DNA of 8,448 bases from HGM05232 sp964646495 (GCA_964646495.1 CAZYEO010000099.1:1-8448); one strand, 5' to 3'; numbered from the stretch's first letter, positions 1 to 6,919 are shown. A program made the numbers and translations. The notes: generated from the sequence alone by a model not told the origin.

Positions 1-414
1 CTTCCTGGCTATCAAGTAGGAGTAGTGGGAGAATACCGAGTTTCTAATCTATTTGGTATTGCTCCGGAATTAATGTTTTCGGCTCAAGGTGCGAAATTTG
101 ATATTAAAGGAGAGAAAAATACTATGCATATGAATTACATTAATCTTCCTATTATGGCAAAATTCCATATATGGAATGGCCTAAGTTTGAATGTAGGTCC
201 GGAATTCGGATTATGTGTATTCAATCATTTAGGTGGCGTCAAAGTTGATAGCGATTTATATAACAAATTTAATTTAGGAATTGGAGCCGGTGCATCATAT
301 AGCTTTGGTAAGCTTTTCGTTGATGCTCGCTATACACAAGGTCTTACACACGTTGTCAAAGATTCTTCAGTAAGAAATTATAATATTCAAATAGGTCTTG
401 GTTATATGTTCTAA
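1..414 (+). CDS. PorT-family outer-membrane beta-barrel protein, 3' part
   Basis: The frame is open from base 1 and ends at TAA 412-414, giving 137 visible residues; the true start lies upstream of the window, so the GTG at 25 is only an internal codon. The sequence alternates hydrophobic and polar residues in short strands separated by turns rich in Gly, Asn and Asp. It carries landmarks of the OMP_b-brl_2/PorT-like family: an early strand reading GIAPELMFSAQGAKF, then NYINLPIMAKF, then LNVGPEFGL. It closes with a strand ending GLGYMF, whose terminal aromatic residue fits a BAM-recognised beta-signal. It is inferred to be a small eight-strand-type barrel in the outer membrane. Family members are common in Bacteroidota and mostly have no known ligand, so no specific function can be given. 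It converges on nth, with a shared terminator between. Confidence 0.85.
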   Translation, partial: LPGYQVGVVGEYRVSNLFGIAPELMFSAQGAKFDIKGEKNTMHMNYINLPIMAKFHIWNGLSLNVGPEFGLCVFNHLGGVKVDSDLYNKFNLGIGAGASYSFGKLFVDARYTQGLTHVVKDSSVRNYNIQIGLGYMF

Positions 415-434
415 TCACAACTCTAATCAATATT

Positions 435-478
435 AAAAAGAGGGAAATTTGATTTTATTGTCAAAATTCCCTCTTTTT
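435..478. terminator. Bidirectional intrinsic terminator between convergent genes
   Basis: The arms 435-452 and 461-478 pair over 18 positions with a single A-A mismatch (447/466) around an 8-base loop. The core is a GAGGG/CCCTC block. The left arm starts with five A and the right arm ends with five T, so a transcript from either strand has a stem followed by a U run. It sits 21 bases after the barrel gene's stop and 5 bases beyond the nth stop, where both convergent transcripts need to end. Confidence 0.88.
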
Positions 479-483
479 CGATT

Positions 484-1119
484 CTATATCTTAGAATAAT
501 ATTTACAATATAATTGCAATCCGCATTCGAGACATTTAGGCTTTCGGGCTACACACACATATCGTCCGTGCAATATAAGCCAATGATGTGCGGTGCTTAT
601 CAATTCGTTTGGAATGTATTTGATAAGTGTTTTTTCTGTAATTAATGGATTTGGTGAATTATCTGTAAGTCCTATGCGGTTTGAAACACGAAATACATGA
701 GTATCAACTGCCATTGCAGCTTTATTATATACTACTGCTAAAATCACATTTGCAGTTTTTCGTCCCACCCCCGGAATTGTAACTAATGAATCCATATCGG
801 ATGGTACTTCACCATTAAATTTATCCACAAGAATATTAGCCATCCCTAATAAAGATTTTGATTTATTGTTAGGAAAAGTAACACTCTTGATATATTCATA
901 AATATTTTCCACGCTTGCATTTGCCATATCAAATGGAGTGGGGTATGCTTCAAAAAGTGGAGGGGTAATCATATTCACGCGCTTATCGGTGCATTGAGCC
1001 GATAAAATTACTGCTACCAATAATTGATATGGATTTTTGTATTGTAATTCGGTTTCGGGTGAAGGCATATTTGCCTGAAACCACTTTATCACTCCCTCAT
1101 ATCGTTCTTCCTTTCTCAT
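484..1119 (-). CDS. nth: Endonuclease III (DNA glycosylase/AP lyase)
   Basis: Base-excision repair enzyme that removes oxidised pyrimidines from DNA and cuts the abasic site by beta-elimination. The 211-residue length is normal for bacterial Nth. The helix-hairpin-helix is at about 115-128 (IPGVGRKTANVIL) and holds the catalytic lysine K121. The catalytic aspartate is D139 in AVDTHVFRVSNR. The C-terminal iron-sulfur loop has the classic spacing C-X6-C-X2-C-X5-C (C189, C196, C199, C205), so a [4Fe-4S] cluster is expected. The N-terminal part has the family motif ILSAQCTDKRVN (38-49). The start at 1119 is the first ATG after the fluoride channel's stop, 12 bases away, and gives the normal N terminus. 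It is the last gene of the pheS-fluoride channel-nth operon and probably depends on the promoter upstream of pheS. No key residue is missing. Confidence 0.97.
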   Translation of the reverse strand: MRKEERYEGVIKWFQANMPSPETELQYKNPYQLLVAVILSAQCTDKRVNMITPPLFEAYPTPFDMANASVENIYEYIKSVTFPNNKSKSLLGMANILVDKFNGEVPSDMDSLVTIPGVGRKTANVILAVVYNKAAMAVDTHVFRVSNRIGLTDNSPNPLITEKTLIKYIPNELISTAHHWLILHGRYVCVARKPKCLECGLQLYCKYYSKI

Positions 1120-1131
1120 ATCTCAAATATA

Positions 1132-1518
1132 TTATTTTAATATTTTTGTAGCGAGAGCAATACCTCCGATTGCAGCAATTATGCCACTTATATTCATGGT
1201 GATAAAATACATGCATGCCCACCAATAATTTGCATCACGAATCATTTGAACGACCTCCAACGAATATGATGAGAATGTAGTGAATCCGCCAAGAAGCCCA
1301 ATGAAAATAAATAAACGCATTGCGATTGGAATATCAAATGATGAAGCATAAGCGTATGCAATCCCGATAATGAATGAACCTACAATATTTACTGTGAATG
1401 TAGATAGGATTAAAAAAGAATGTGTGCCGCTTAAACATAGCGACACACAATATCTTAATAGGCTTCCTATAGCTCCTCCGAGAGCAACTCCAATTATATT
1501 AGCCCAAATTTGTGGCAT
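1132..1518 (-). CDS. crcB: CrcB/FluC fluoride ion channel
   Basis: Small inner-membrane channel that lets fluoride leave the cytoplasm. The 128 residues contain four hydrophobic helices at roughly 5-27, 36-60, 67-92 and 98-124. Family landmarks are all present: GGAIGSLLRY (14-23), the pore asparagine N44 in NIVGSFIIG, and GGFTTFSSYSLE (77-88), which contains the pore-lining phenylalanines (F79, F82) and the TTFSS segment that in characterised channels lies at the central sodium site. Fluc channels work as antiparallel dimers; only one copy is seen here, consistent with a dual-topology homodimer. The gene has 12-base gaps to both pheS and nth, so it is co-transcribed with them. I see no fluoride riboswitch within the operon, which suggests constitutive expression rather than fluoride induction. 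Confidence 0.95.
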   Translation of the reverse strand: MPQIWANIIGVALGGAIGSLLRYCVSLCLSGTHSFLILSTFTVNIVGSFIIGIAYAYASSFDIPIAMRLFIFIGLLGGFTTFSSYSLEVVQMIRDANYWWACMYFITMNISGIIAAIGGIALATKILK

Positions 1519-1530
1519 AGGTCAATGACT

Positions 1531-2550
1531 CTAATGAGCTGATTTAAATTCGTCAAGGAAACGTACATCATTTTCCGAGAACATACGTAAATCTTTTACC
1601 TGATATTTAAGATTGGTAATACGTTCAATTCCCATACCCAAGGCATAACCGGAATATACTTTGCTGTCGATACCGTTTGATTCAAGAACATTAGGGTCTA
1701 CCATGCCGCATCCCAAAATTTCTACCCAACCAGTATGTTTGCAGAATGCACAGCCTTCACCTCCACATAGATTACATGATATATCCATTTCAGCCGATGG
1801 CTCGGTAAATGGGAAATATGAAGGGCGTAAACGTATTTTAGTATCTTGTCCAAACATTTCGCGAGCAAAATAGAGTAATGCTTGTTTTAAATCGGCAAAT
1901 GACACATTTTTATCCACATACAATGCTTCTACTTGGTGGAAAAAGCAGTGGGCACGATATGAAATAGCCTCATTGCGATATACGCGTCCGGGGCAAATAA
2001 TGCGAATAGGAGGCTCTGAGCGTTCCATCACACGAGTTTGAACCGATGATGTATGTGTGCGAAGCAACACATCAGGGCTTCGTTGAATGAAAAAAGTGTC
2101 TTGCATATCGCGAGCAGGATGATCGTCGGCAAAGTTTAATGCCGAGAACACATGCCAATCATCCTCAATCTCAGGACCTTCTGCTATTGTAAATCCGAGG
2201 CGTGAGAAAATAGAGATAATTTCATTACGCACAAGCGATAATGGGTGTCGGGTTCCTAATGGATAAGGAGCTGCACTGCGAGTGAGATCTATCGATACAT
2301 CATCACCCTTAGCATTGTCAAATGATTCTTTGATTGAATTTATCTTATCAGTGGCAAGATTTTTCAACTCGTTAAGATACAGCCCAATCTCTTTCTTTTT
2401 ATCATTTGGCACATTGCGAAAATCATTGAATAATTCCGAAATTTCACCTTTCTTACTCAAGTATTTTATGCGTAAAGCTTCAAGCATTTCTGCATTGGTA
2501 GCTGTAAGGGCTTCAATTTGTGCCTTAAGATTATTTATTTTTTCTAACAT
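1531..2550 (-). CDS. pheS: Phenylalanyl-tRNA synthetase alpha subunit
   Basis: Catalytic subunit of the alpha2-beta2 class II synthetase that charges tRNA-Phe in the cytoplasm. The 339 residues comprise an N-terminal coiled-coil arm (about 1-85, Lys/Glu/Leu rich) that contacts tRNA, followed by the class II catalytic core. Motif 1 is around HPLSLVRNEI (102-111), motif 2 is CPGRVYRNEAIS (186-197), and motif 3 is GYALGMGIER (301-310), including the alanine (A303) at the position that limits the Phe side-chain pocket in characterised enzymes. A four-cysteine insert, CNLCGGEGCAFC (259-270), could bind zinc; a similar insert is familiar in Bacteroidota PheS. The start at 2550 gives the standard N terminus and lies about 20 bases from the predicted transcription start. 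pheT is not adjacent: the next gene is the fluoride channel, so the beta subunit must be encoded elsewhere. Confidence 0.98.
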   Translation of the reverse strand: MLEKINNLKAQIEALTATNAEMLEALRIKYLSKKGEISELFNDFRNVPNDKKKEIGLYLNELKNLATDKINSIKESFDNAKGDDVSIDLTRSAAPYPLGTRHPLSLVRNEIISIFSRLGFTIAEGPEIEDDWHVFSALNFADDHPARDMQDTFFIQRSPDVLLRTHTSSVQTRVMERSEPPIRIICPGRVYRNEAISYRAHCFFHQVEALYVDKNVSFADLKQALLYFAREMFGQDTKIRLRPSYFPFTEPSAEMDISCNLCGGEGCAFCKHTGWVEILGCGMVDPNVLESNGIDSKVYSGYALGMGIERITNLKYQVKDLRMFSENDVRFLDEFKSAH

Positions 2551-2576
2551 TACTTTCTGTTTTGTCGAATTTCATG

Positions 2577-2607
2577 CAAAGATACGGCAAACGAGGGAAA
2601 TAACAAA
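2577..2607 (-). promoter_or_regulatory. Bacteroidetes-type promoter of the pheS operon
   Basis: On the minus strand, TTTG at 2607-2604 is followed after 19 bases by TATCTTTG at 2584-2577. This matches the Bacteroidetes primary sigma-factor consensus, TTTG at -33 and TAnnTTTG at -7, with correct spacing. The predicted transcription start near 2571 leaves a 5' leader of about 20 bases before the pheS ATG. That is too short for a peptide-coding attenuator of the enterobacterial pheST type. Confidence 0.85.
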
Positions 2608-2688
2608 GAGAAAACTTGTTTTCGACTTTGAGATTTTCGAGTTCGGCATTATCTTATCAAAAGATACGTAAAAATATAATTATGTTAG

Positions 2689-2696
2689 TATTTTTG
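2689..2696 (+). promoter_or_regulatory. -7 promoter box directly upstream of tilS
   Basis: TATTTTTG fits the Bacteroidetes -7 consensus TAnnTTTG. It ends 4 bases before the tilS ATG, so transcription would start at or within a few bases of the start codon. No TTTG -33 box is visible 19-21 bases upstream, which lowers confidence. Confidence 0.6.
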
Positions 2697-2700
2697 TGGT

Positions 2701-4047
2701 ATGGAAAATTGTCTTATAGAGAGTAAAGTATGCGATTTCTTTACTCGAAATAGTATTAATCCCTCAAATACACCTATTTTGGTGGCGGTGAGTGGTGGAG
2801 CTGATTCAGTAGCTTTACTTCTTGCAATGCAACGTATTGGCATTAAGTGTATAATGGCACATTGTAATTTTCACTTGCGTGGAGAGGAGTCGATGCGAGA
2901 TCAGTTTTTTGTTCGCTCCGTTGCCACAAAATTAGGTTTAGAGTGTGTAATGACTGATTTTGATGTGCCTCAATATATGCACGAACATGGGGTTTCGGTA
3001 GAAATGGCTGCGCGAGAATTAAGATATAATTGGTTTGAAAAAATTCGCATACAATTCGATTGCCAATGGATTGCCGTGGCACATCATCAAGATGACAATA
3101 TAGAAACATTCTTTCTCAATGCATTGCGAGGAAGTGGCATAACAGGGTTAAAAGCGATATCTGAAATAAATGGGAATATAATCCGCCCTCTTCTCAACGT
3201 TTCAAGAAATGATATAATAGCCTATTTGCAATTCCTAAATCAGGATTATGTGATTGACAGTACAAATGCTGAAAATGATGTGAAACGCAATAAATTGCGT
3301 AATATAATATTGCCAACGTTGCGCGATGTTTTTCCGGATGCAGATGTGGCTATAGCACGCACGATAGAAAATATAAAGGGAGGATATGAGGTGTATCATG
3401 CAGCTATTAACGAATTTATCGAGCAAGCCACAATCAAAATCGATAATCTTGCTGTAAGAATAAATATGGCAAAGTTTGCATCGCATCCCGGAGCTTCAAC
3501 TATAATGCATGAAATTGTGAAATCATATGGGTTTAACTCCATTCAGTCGGATTCGATGCTTAATGCATGGCGATCAACAAATTCATCGGGGCGAAAATTT
3601 TATTCTCTAAGCCATGAGGCTATTATTAATAGGAGTTATATCGATATTGGAGTAATTAAGCAAGATTGTATACCTCAATCATACCCTATAAATATTGATA
3701 AATGTGAGAATCCAATCTTCCTAACTTGTAGGAAAATAACAATTGACAGTAATATGTCAAAAAATAGAATCAACCGTAAAACCGAGAAATTTCATCCTGA
3801 TATACTTCACAGCAAACTTGAATTGCGGAAGTGGCGCATGGGTGATGCAATAAAACCATTTGGAATGCGTGGCACAAAAAAAGTGAGCGACCTACTCTCG
3901 GATGCAAAACTCTCCATAATAGAAAAACGAGATATTTGGGTACTCACAGCCGATGAATCAATAGTGTGGGTGGTGGGGCTACGCCGTAGCTCATTGTACC
4001 CCTTGTGCAACAATTCCACCGAAGCTATCGAATTCTGTATCCCATAA
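2701..4047 (+). CDS. tilS: tRNA(Ile)-lysidine synthetase
   Basis: Joins lysine to cytidine-34 of the CAU-anticodon tRNA-Ile using ATP, converting its decoding from AUG to AUA and its identity from Met to Ile; essential in most bacteria. The 448 residues have an N-terminal PP-loop ATPase domain with the P-loop SGGADS (31-36), then HCNFHLRGEES (55-65), AHHQDDNIETFFLNALRGSG (127-146) and DSTNAENDVKRNKLRNIILP (186-205). The C-terminal TilS_C domain is at about 374-430 (KWRMGDAIKPFGMRG, KVSDLLSDAKL). The start is fixed: an in-frame TAG lies at 2686-2688 and no ATG, GTG or TTG occurs between it and 2701. The genome uses many ATA codons here, consistent with a need for the enzyme. The gene is divergent from pheS and probably transcribed from the box ending at 2696. 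Confidence 0.97.
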   Translation: MENCLIESKVCDFFTRNSINPSNTPILVAVSGGADSVALLLAMQRIGIKCIMAHCNFHLRGEESMRDQFFVRSVATKLGLECVMTDFDVPQYMHEHGVSVEMAARELRYNWFEKIRIQFDCQWIAVAHHQDDNIETFFLNALRGSGITGLKAISEINGNIIRPLLNVSRNDIIAYLQFLNQDYVIDSTNAENDVKRNKLRNIILPTLRDVFPDADVAIARTIENIKGGYEVYHAAINEFIEQATIKIDNLAVRINMAKFASHPGASTIMHEIVKSYGFNSIQSDSMLNAWRSTNSSGRKFYSLSHEAIINRSYIDIGVIKQDCIPQSYPINIDKCENPIFLTCRKITIDSNMSKNRINRKTEKFHPDILHSKLELRKWRMGDAIKPFGMRGTKKVSDLLSDAKLSIIEKRDIWVLTADESIVWVVGLRRSSLYPLCNNSTEAIEFCIP

Positions 4048-4123
4048 AAAATCAAATTATTAAAAAAAGAGAATAATTGGCGTGATTGGAAGTCTAAAGT
4101 ATGGATAACATTCAGAAAAACCG

Positions 4124-4131
4124 TACCTTTG
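4124..4131 (+). promoter_or_regulatory. -7 promoter box directly upstream of ruvX
   Basis: TACCTTTG is a perfect match to TAnnTTTG and ends 4 bases before the ruvX ATG. It would start transcription at about the start codon and serve the ruvX-def-ettA operon. No TTTG -33 box is seen at the usual 19-21 base distance. Confidence 0.68.
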
Positions 4132-4135
4132 CGAT

Positions 4136-4558
4136 ATGGGACGAATTCTCGCAATAGATTATGGACGCAAGCGCGTGGGGCTGGCTGTGACCGATTCACT
4201 TAGAATTGTAGCCACAGGGCTTACCACTGTTCCTACACATACACTAATTGATTTTCTAAAATCATATATTTCACGAGAAACAGTGGACAAAGTGATTGTG
4301 GGACTTCCTCGAAAAATGGATAATACTCCATCGGAGAGTATGCGTTACATCACACCTTTTTTGGCTCGCCTGAAAAAAGAGATACCTTCGTTGGTTGTAG
4401 AGATGTATGACGAACGTTTTACATCTGCAATTGCTCACCAAGCCATGATAATGGGAGGGGCCAAAAAAAGTACCCGCCAAGATAAGGGATTGGTAGATGA
4501 GATGGCGGCAACTATCATTCTAAATGATTATTTACAAAGTTTTCAAGCAAAATTATGA
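4136..4558 (+). CDS. ruvX: RuvX/YqgF, putative pre-16S rRNA nuclease
   Basis: RNase H-fold protein; in E. coli the orthologue YqgF is implicated in processing the 5' end of 16S rRNA, and the family is also called a putative Holliday-junction resolvase. The 140-residue length is normal. Motifs are the first beta strand LAIDYGRKRVGLAVTD (5-20) with catalytic D8, IVGLPRKMD (54-62), YDERFTS (91-97) with E93, and VDEMAATIIL (120-129) with D121; these three acidic residues form the expected metal site. The start is certain: an in-frame TAA at 4106-4108 is followed by no ATG, GTG or TTG before 4136. The stop codon overlaps the def start (ATGA, 4555-4558), so translation is coupled. It is the first gene of ruvX-def-ettA. 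Confidence 0.96.
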   Translation: MGRILAIDYGRKRVGLAVTDSLRIVATGLTTVPTHTLIDFLKSYISRETVDKVIVGLPRKMDNTPSESMRYITPFLARLKKEIPSLVVEMYDERFTSAIAHQAMIMGGAKKSTRQDKGLVDEMAATIILNDYLQSFQAKL

Positions 4559-5124
4559 TATTACCAGTTTATTTATACGGACATCCGGTACTTCGACAAG
4601 TTGCATCGGAAATCGAAAAAGATTATCCTGCACTCAAAGAATTGTTAGCTAATATGGCAGAAACAATGTATGATAGCGATGGGATTGGAATTGCTGCCCC
4701 ACAAGTAGGGGTGAGTGCACGCATCATAGTGATTGATGTAGATCCTTTGAGCGAGGCATTCCCAGAATTGAAGGATGTAAAACTTACTCTCATAAATCCT
4801 ATAGTAGAAGTTATTGAAGATGGGGAACGAAAAACTCGAGAAGAGGGATGTTTGAGTCTTCCCGGAATACATGAAAATGTTACTCGAGTTGAGAAAGTTA
4901 AGATGAAATGGCTTGATGAAAATTTTCAACAACATGATGAGGTATTTGAGGGATATTTGGCGCGTGTGATACAGCATGAATATGATCATCTGGAAGGAAG
5001 GGTTTTTATTGATCATATATCACCGATACGTAAACAATTAATCCGCACAAAACTCAATAATATAATTGCAGGAAAAGTACGTTGCGATTATCGTACAAAA
5101 AAGGCTCCTAAAATCAATAAATAA
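4555..5124 (+). CDS. def: Peptide deformylase
   Basis: Metalloenzyme that removes the formyl group from the N-terminal methionine of new proteins as they leave the ribosome. All three family motifs are intact: motif 1 GIGIAAPQVG (43-52, with Q50), motif 2 EEGCLSLPG (97-105, with metal ligand C99), and motif 3 QHEYDHLEG (140-148, with ligands H141 and H145 and catalytic E142). The 189-residue length is typical, with a short basic tail after about residue 160. The ATG overlaps the ruvX stop by four bases and gives the usual N terminus, VYLYGHPVLRQVA (5-17). It is followed by ettA after 17 bases. The context is ribosome maturation and translation, matching its role. Confidence 0.98.
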   Translation: MILPVYLYGHPVLRQVASEIEKDYPALKELLANMAETMYDSDGIGIAAPQVGVSARIIVIDVDPLSEAFPELKDVKLTLINPIVEVIEDGERKTREEGCLSLPGIHENVTRVEKVKMKWLDENFQQHDEVFEGYLARVIQHEYDHLEGRVFIDHISPIRKQLIRTKLNNIIAGKVRCDYRTKKAPKINK

Positions 5125-5141
5125 AATTCATATTCGATAAT

Positions 5142-6827
5142 ATGGCTGACGATAAAAAAGTGATTTTCTCAATGGTTGGATTGAATAAGGTATATCCACC
5201 ACAGAAACAAGTTCTAAAGAATATTTACCTTTCGTTTTTCTATGGTGCCAAAATAGGTATTATAGGGCTTAATGGTTCAGGAAAATCTACACTCCTGAAG
5301 ATTATTGCCGGAATAGAAAAATCATATCAAGGTGAAGTAGTGTTCTCTCCCGGTTATTCAGTAGGCTATCTCGAGCAGGATCCTAAATTGGACCCTACAA
5401 AAACAGTGAAAGAGATAGTGCAAGAGGGCATGCAATCCATTCTTGACTTATTGGCTGAATTTGATCAAGTAAATAATAGTTTTGGCGATCCAGATGTACT
5501 CGATGATCCCGATAAAATGGATAAATTAATTTCACGTCAGGCAGAGTTGCAGGATAAACTCGATGCTGCCGATGCGTGGAATCTTGATAATAAATTGGAG
5601 CGCGCAATGGATGCTCTTCGTTGTCCCCCAGAGGATCAAAATGTTGCAACCTTGTCAGGAGGGGAACGTCGTCGTGTGGCTTTATGTCGCTTGTTGCTTC
5701 AACAGCCTGATATTTTGCTCCTCGATGAACCTACCAACCACCTTGATGCCGAATCTATCGATTGGCTCGAACAACATCTTCAACAATATGCCGGAACGGT
5801 AATTGCAATTACCCACGACCGTTATTTCCTTGATCATGTGGCAGGCTGGATATTAGAGCTTGATCGCGGTGAAGGTATTCCATGGAAGGGTAACTACTCA
5901 TCTTGGCTCGATCAGAAGACAAAACGAATGGCTCAAGAAGAAAAACAAGCCAGTAAACGTCGCAAAACTCTTGAAAGAGAACTGGAGTGGGTGCGCATGG
6001 CTCCCAAAGCACGTCAAGCAAAGGGTAAAGCACGTTTGTCATCCTATGATCAATTGCTAAATGAAGACCAGAAAGTACGTGAAGAAAAATTGGAAATATT
6101 CATTCCAAATGGTCCGAGACTTGGAAACAAAGTTATCGAAGCCGAACACGTGCAGAAGGCTTTTGGAGACAAGCTCCTCTTTGGAGATCTTAATTTTATG
6201 CTGCCTCCAAATGGTATTGTAGGTGTTATTGGTCCTAATGGTGCTGGTAAAACCACTCTTTTCCGTCTTATAATGGGACTTGAAAAACAAGATGGAGGAA
6301 ATTTCGATGTAGGAGAGACAGTGAAAATATCGTATGTGGATCAAACCCATAAAGATCTTCACCCCGAAAGCTCAGTGTATCAGGTTATTTCGCAAGGTGT
6401 GGAAAATTTCCGAATGGGAGGAAAAGATATGAACGCAAGAGCCTACTTATCAAAGTTTAATTTCACCGGAGCAGATCAAGAAAAGAAAATCGGTATACTT
6501 TCGGGAGGAGAACGCAATAGACTTCATCTCGCAATGGCACTCAAAGAGGAGGGTAATGTGCTTCTTCTTGATGAGCCTACCAACGATATTGATGTAAATA
6601 CTCTGAGAGCTTTAGAAGAAGGATTGGAGAATTTTGCCGGATGCGCAGTGGTTGTATCTCACGACCGTTGGTTTCTCGATCGTATTTGTACTCATATACT
6701 TTCGTTTGAAGGAGATAGTGAAGTAGTGTATTATGAAGGAACATATTCTGAATACGAGGAATACAAAAAAGCGAAATTGGGCAATGTAGAGCCGCATAGA
6801 ATACGCTATCGCAAATTAGTAAAATAG
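5142..6827 (+). CDS. ettA: Energy-dependent translational throttle protein EttA (ABC-F)
   Basis: ABC-F ATPase without membrane segments. The E. coli orthologue binds the ribosomal E site and gates the first elongation steps according to the ATP/ADP ratio. The 561 residues contain two ABC domains. Domain 1 has Walker A GLNGSGKST (42-50), signature LSGGE (171-175), Walker B with E196 (LLLDEPTNHLD) and switch H225. Domain 2 has Walker A GPNGAGKTT (364-372), signature LSGGE (453-457), Walker B with E478 (LLLDEPTNDID) and switch H507. The linker (about 240-325) is rich in Lys, Arg and Glu and includes LEWVRMAPKARQAKGKARLS, an EttA hallmark; an acidic arm insert lies near 100-145. The C terminus, PHRIRYRKLVK, also matches EttA rather than Uup or antibiotic-resistance ABC-F proteins. 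Both catalytic sites look intact. It is the last gene of the ruvX-def-ettA operon. Confidence 0.95.
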   Translation: MADDKKVIFSMVGLNKVYPPQKQVLKNIYLSFFYGAKIGIIGLNGSGKSTLLKIIAGIEKSYQGEVVFSPGYSVGYLEQDPKLDPTKTVKEIVQEGMQSILDLLAEFDQVNNSFGDPDVLDDPDKMDKLISRQAELQDKLDAADAWNLDNKLERAMDALRCPPEDQNVATLSGGERRRVALCRLLLQQPDILLLDEPTNHLDAESIDWLEQHLQQYAGTVIAITHDRYFLDHVAGWILELDRGEGIPWKGNYSSWLDQKTKRMAQEEKQASKRRKTLERELEWVRMAPKARQAKGKARLSSYDQLLNEDQKVREEKLEIFIPNGPRLGNKVIEAEHVQKAFGDKLLFGDLNFMLPPNGIVGVIGPNGAGKTTLFRLIMGLEKQDGGNFDVGETVKISYVDQTHKDLHPESSVYQVISQGVENFRMGGKDMNARAYLSKFNFTGADQEKKIGILSGGERNRLHLAMALKEEGNVLLLDEPTNDIDVNTLRALEEGLENFAGCAVVVSHDRWFLDRICTHILSFEGDSEVVYYEGTYSEYEEYKKAKLGNVEPHRIRYRKLVK

Positions 6828-6861
6828 AACTTTGTATTCTTGATTATAAATCTCTAATGAA

Positions 6862-6919
6862 TAAAGATACAAACCTCGACCTTTTGATTATTTCAAAATA
6901 GGCGAGGATTGTATCTTTA
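6862..6919 (+). terminator. Terminator hairpin after ettA
   Basis: The arms 6862-6878 and 6903-6919 pair over 17 positions with one A-A mismatch (6873/6908). The loop can fold further, with TTTTG 6882-6886 against CAAAA 6894-6898 and CC 6880-6881 against GG 6901-6902. The stem is followed by the mixed T-rich sequence AATTATTTGTTT rather than a clean U run, so termination may be imperfect. It lies 34 bases after the ettA stop and is the likely 3' end of the ruvX-def-ettA mRNA. Confidence 0.72.

Noticed and set aside
1519..1530. Fluoride riboswitch in front of the fluoride channel gene
   Set aside because: Only 12 bases separate it from pheS, too few for the riboswitch, and I saw no such fold in the pheS coding end.
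2282..2671. Plus-strand reading frame overlapping the pheS start and the intergenic region
   Set aside because: It is antisense to the clear coiled-coil region of pheS, matches no family I recognise, and crosses the pheS promoter.
4055..4078. Inverted repeat AATTATT/AATAATT between tilS and ruvX, as a terminator
   Set aside because: Seven A/T pairs only, a ten-base purine loop and no U run after it. It is weak as a terminator and expected by chance here.
6050..6362. Minus-strand reading frames opposite ettA
   Set aside because: They are antisense to the second ATPase domain of ettA, whose Walker A motif is on the plus strand, and have no motifs of their own.
2578..6870. Octamer AAAGATAC at 2578-2585, 2660-2667 and 6863-6870 as a dispersed repeat
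   Set aside because: It is the complement of the common -7 sequence GTATCTTT and part of two unrelated inverted repeats; three copies of an A+T-rich octamer are not strong evidence.
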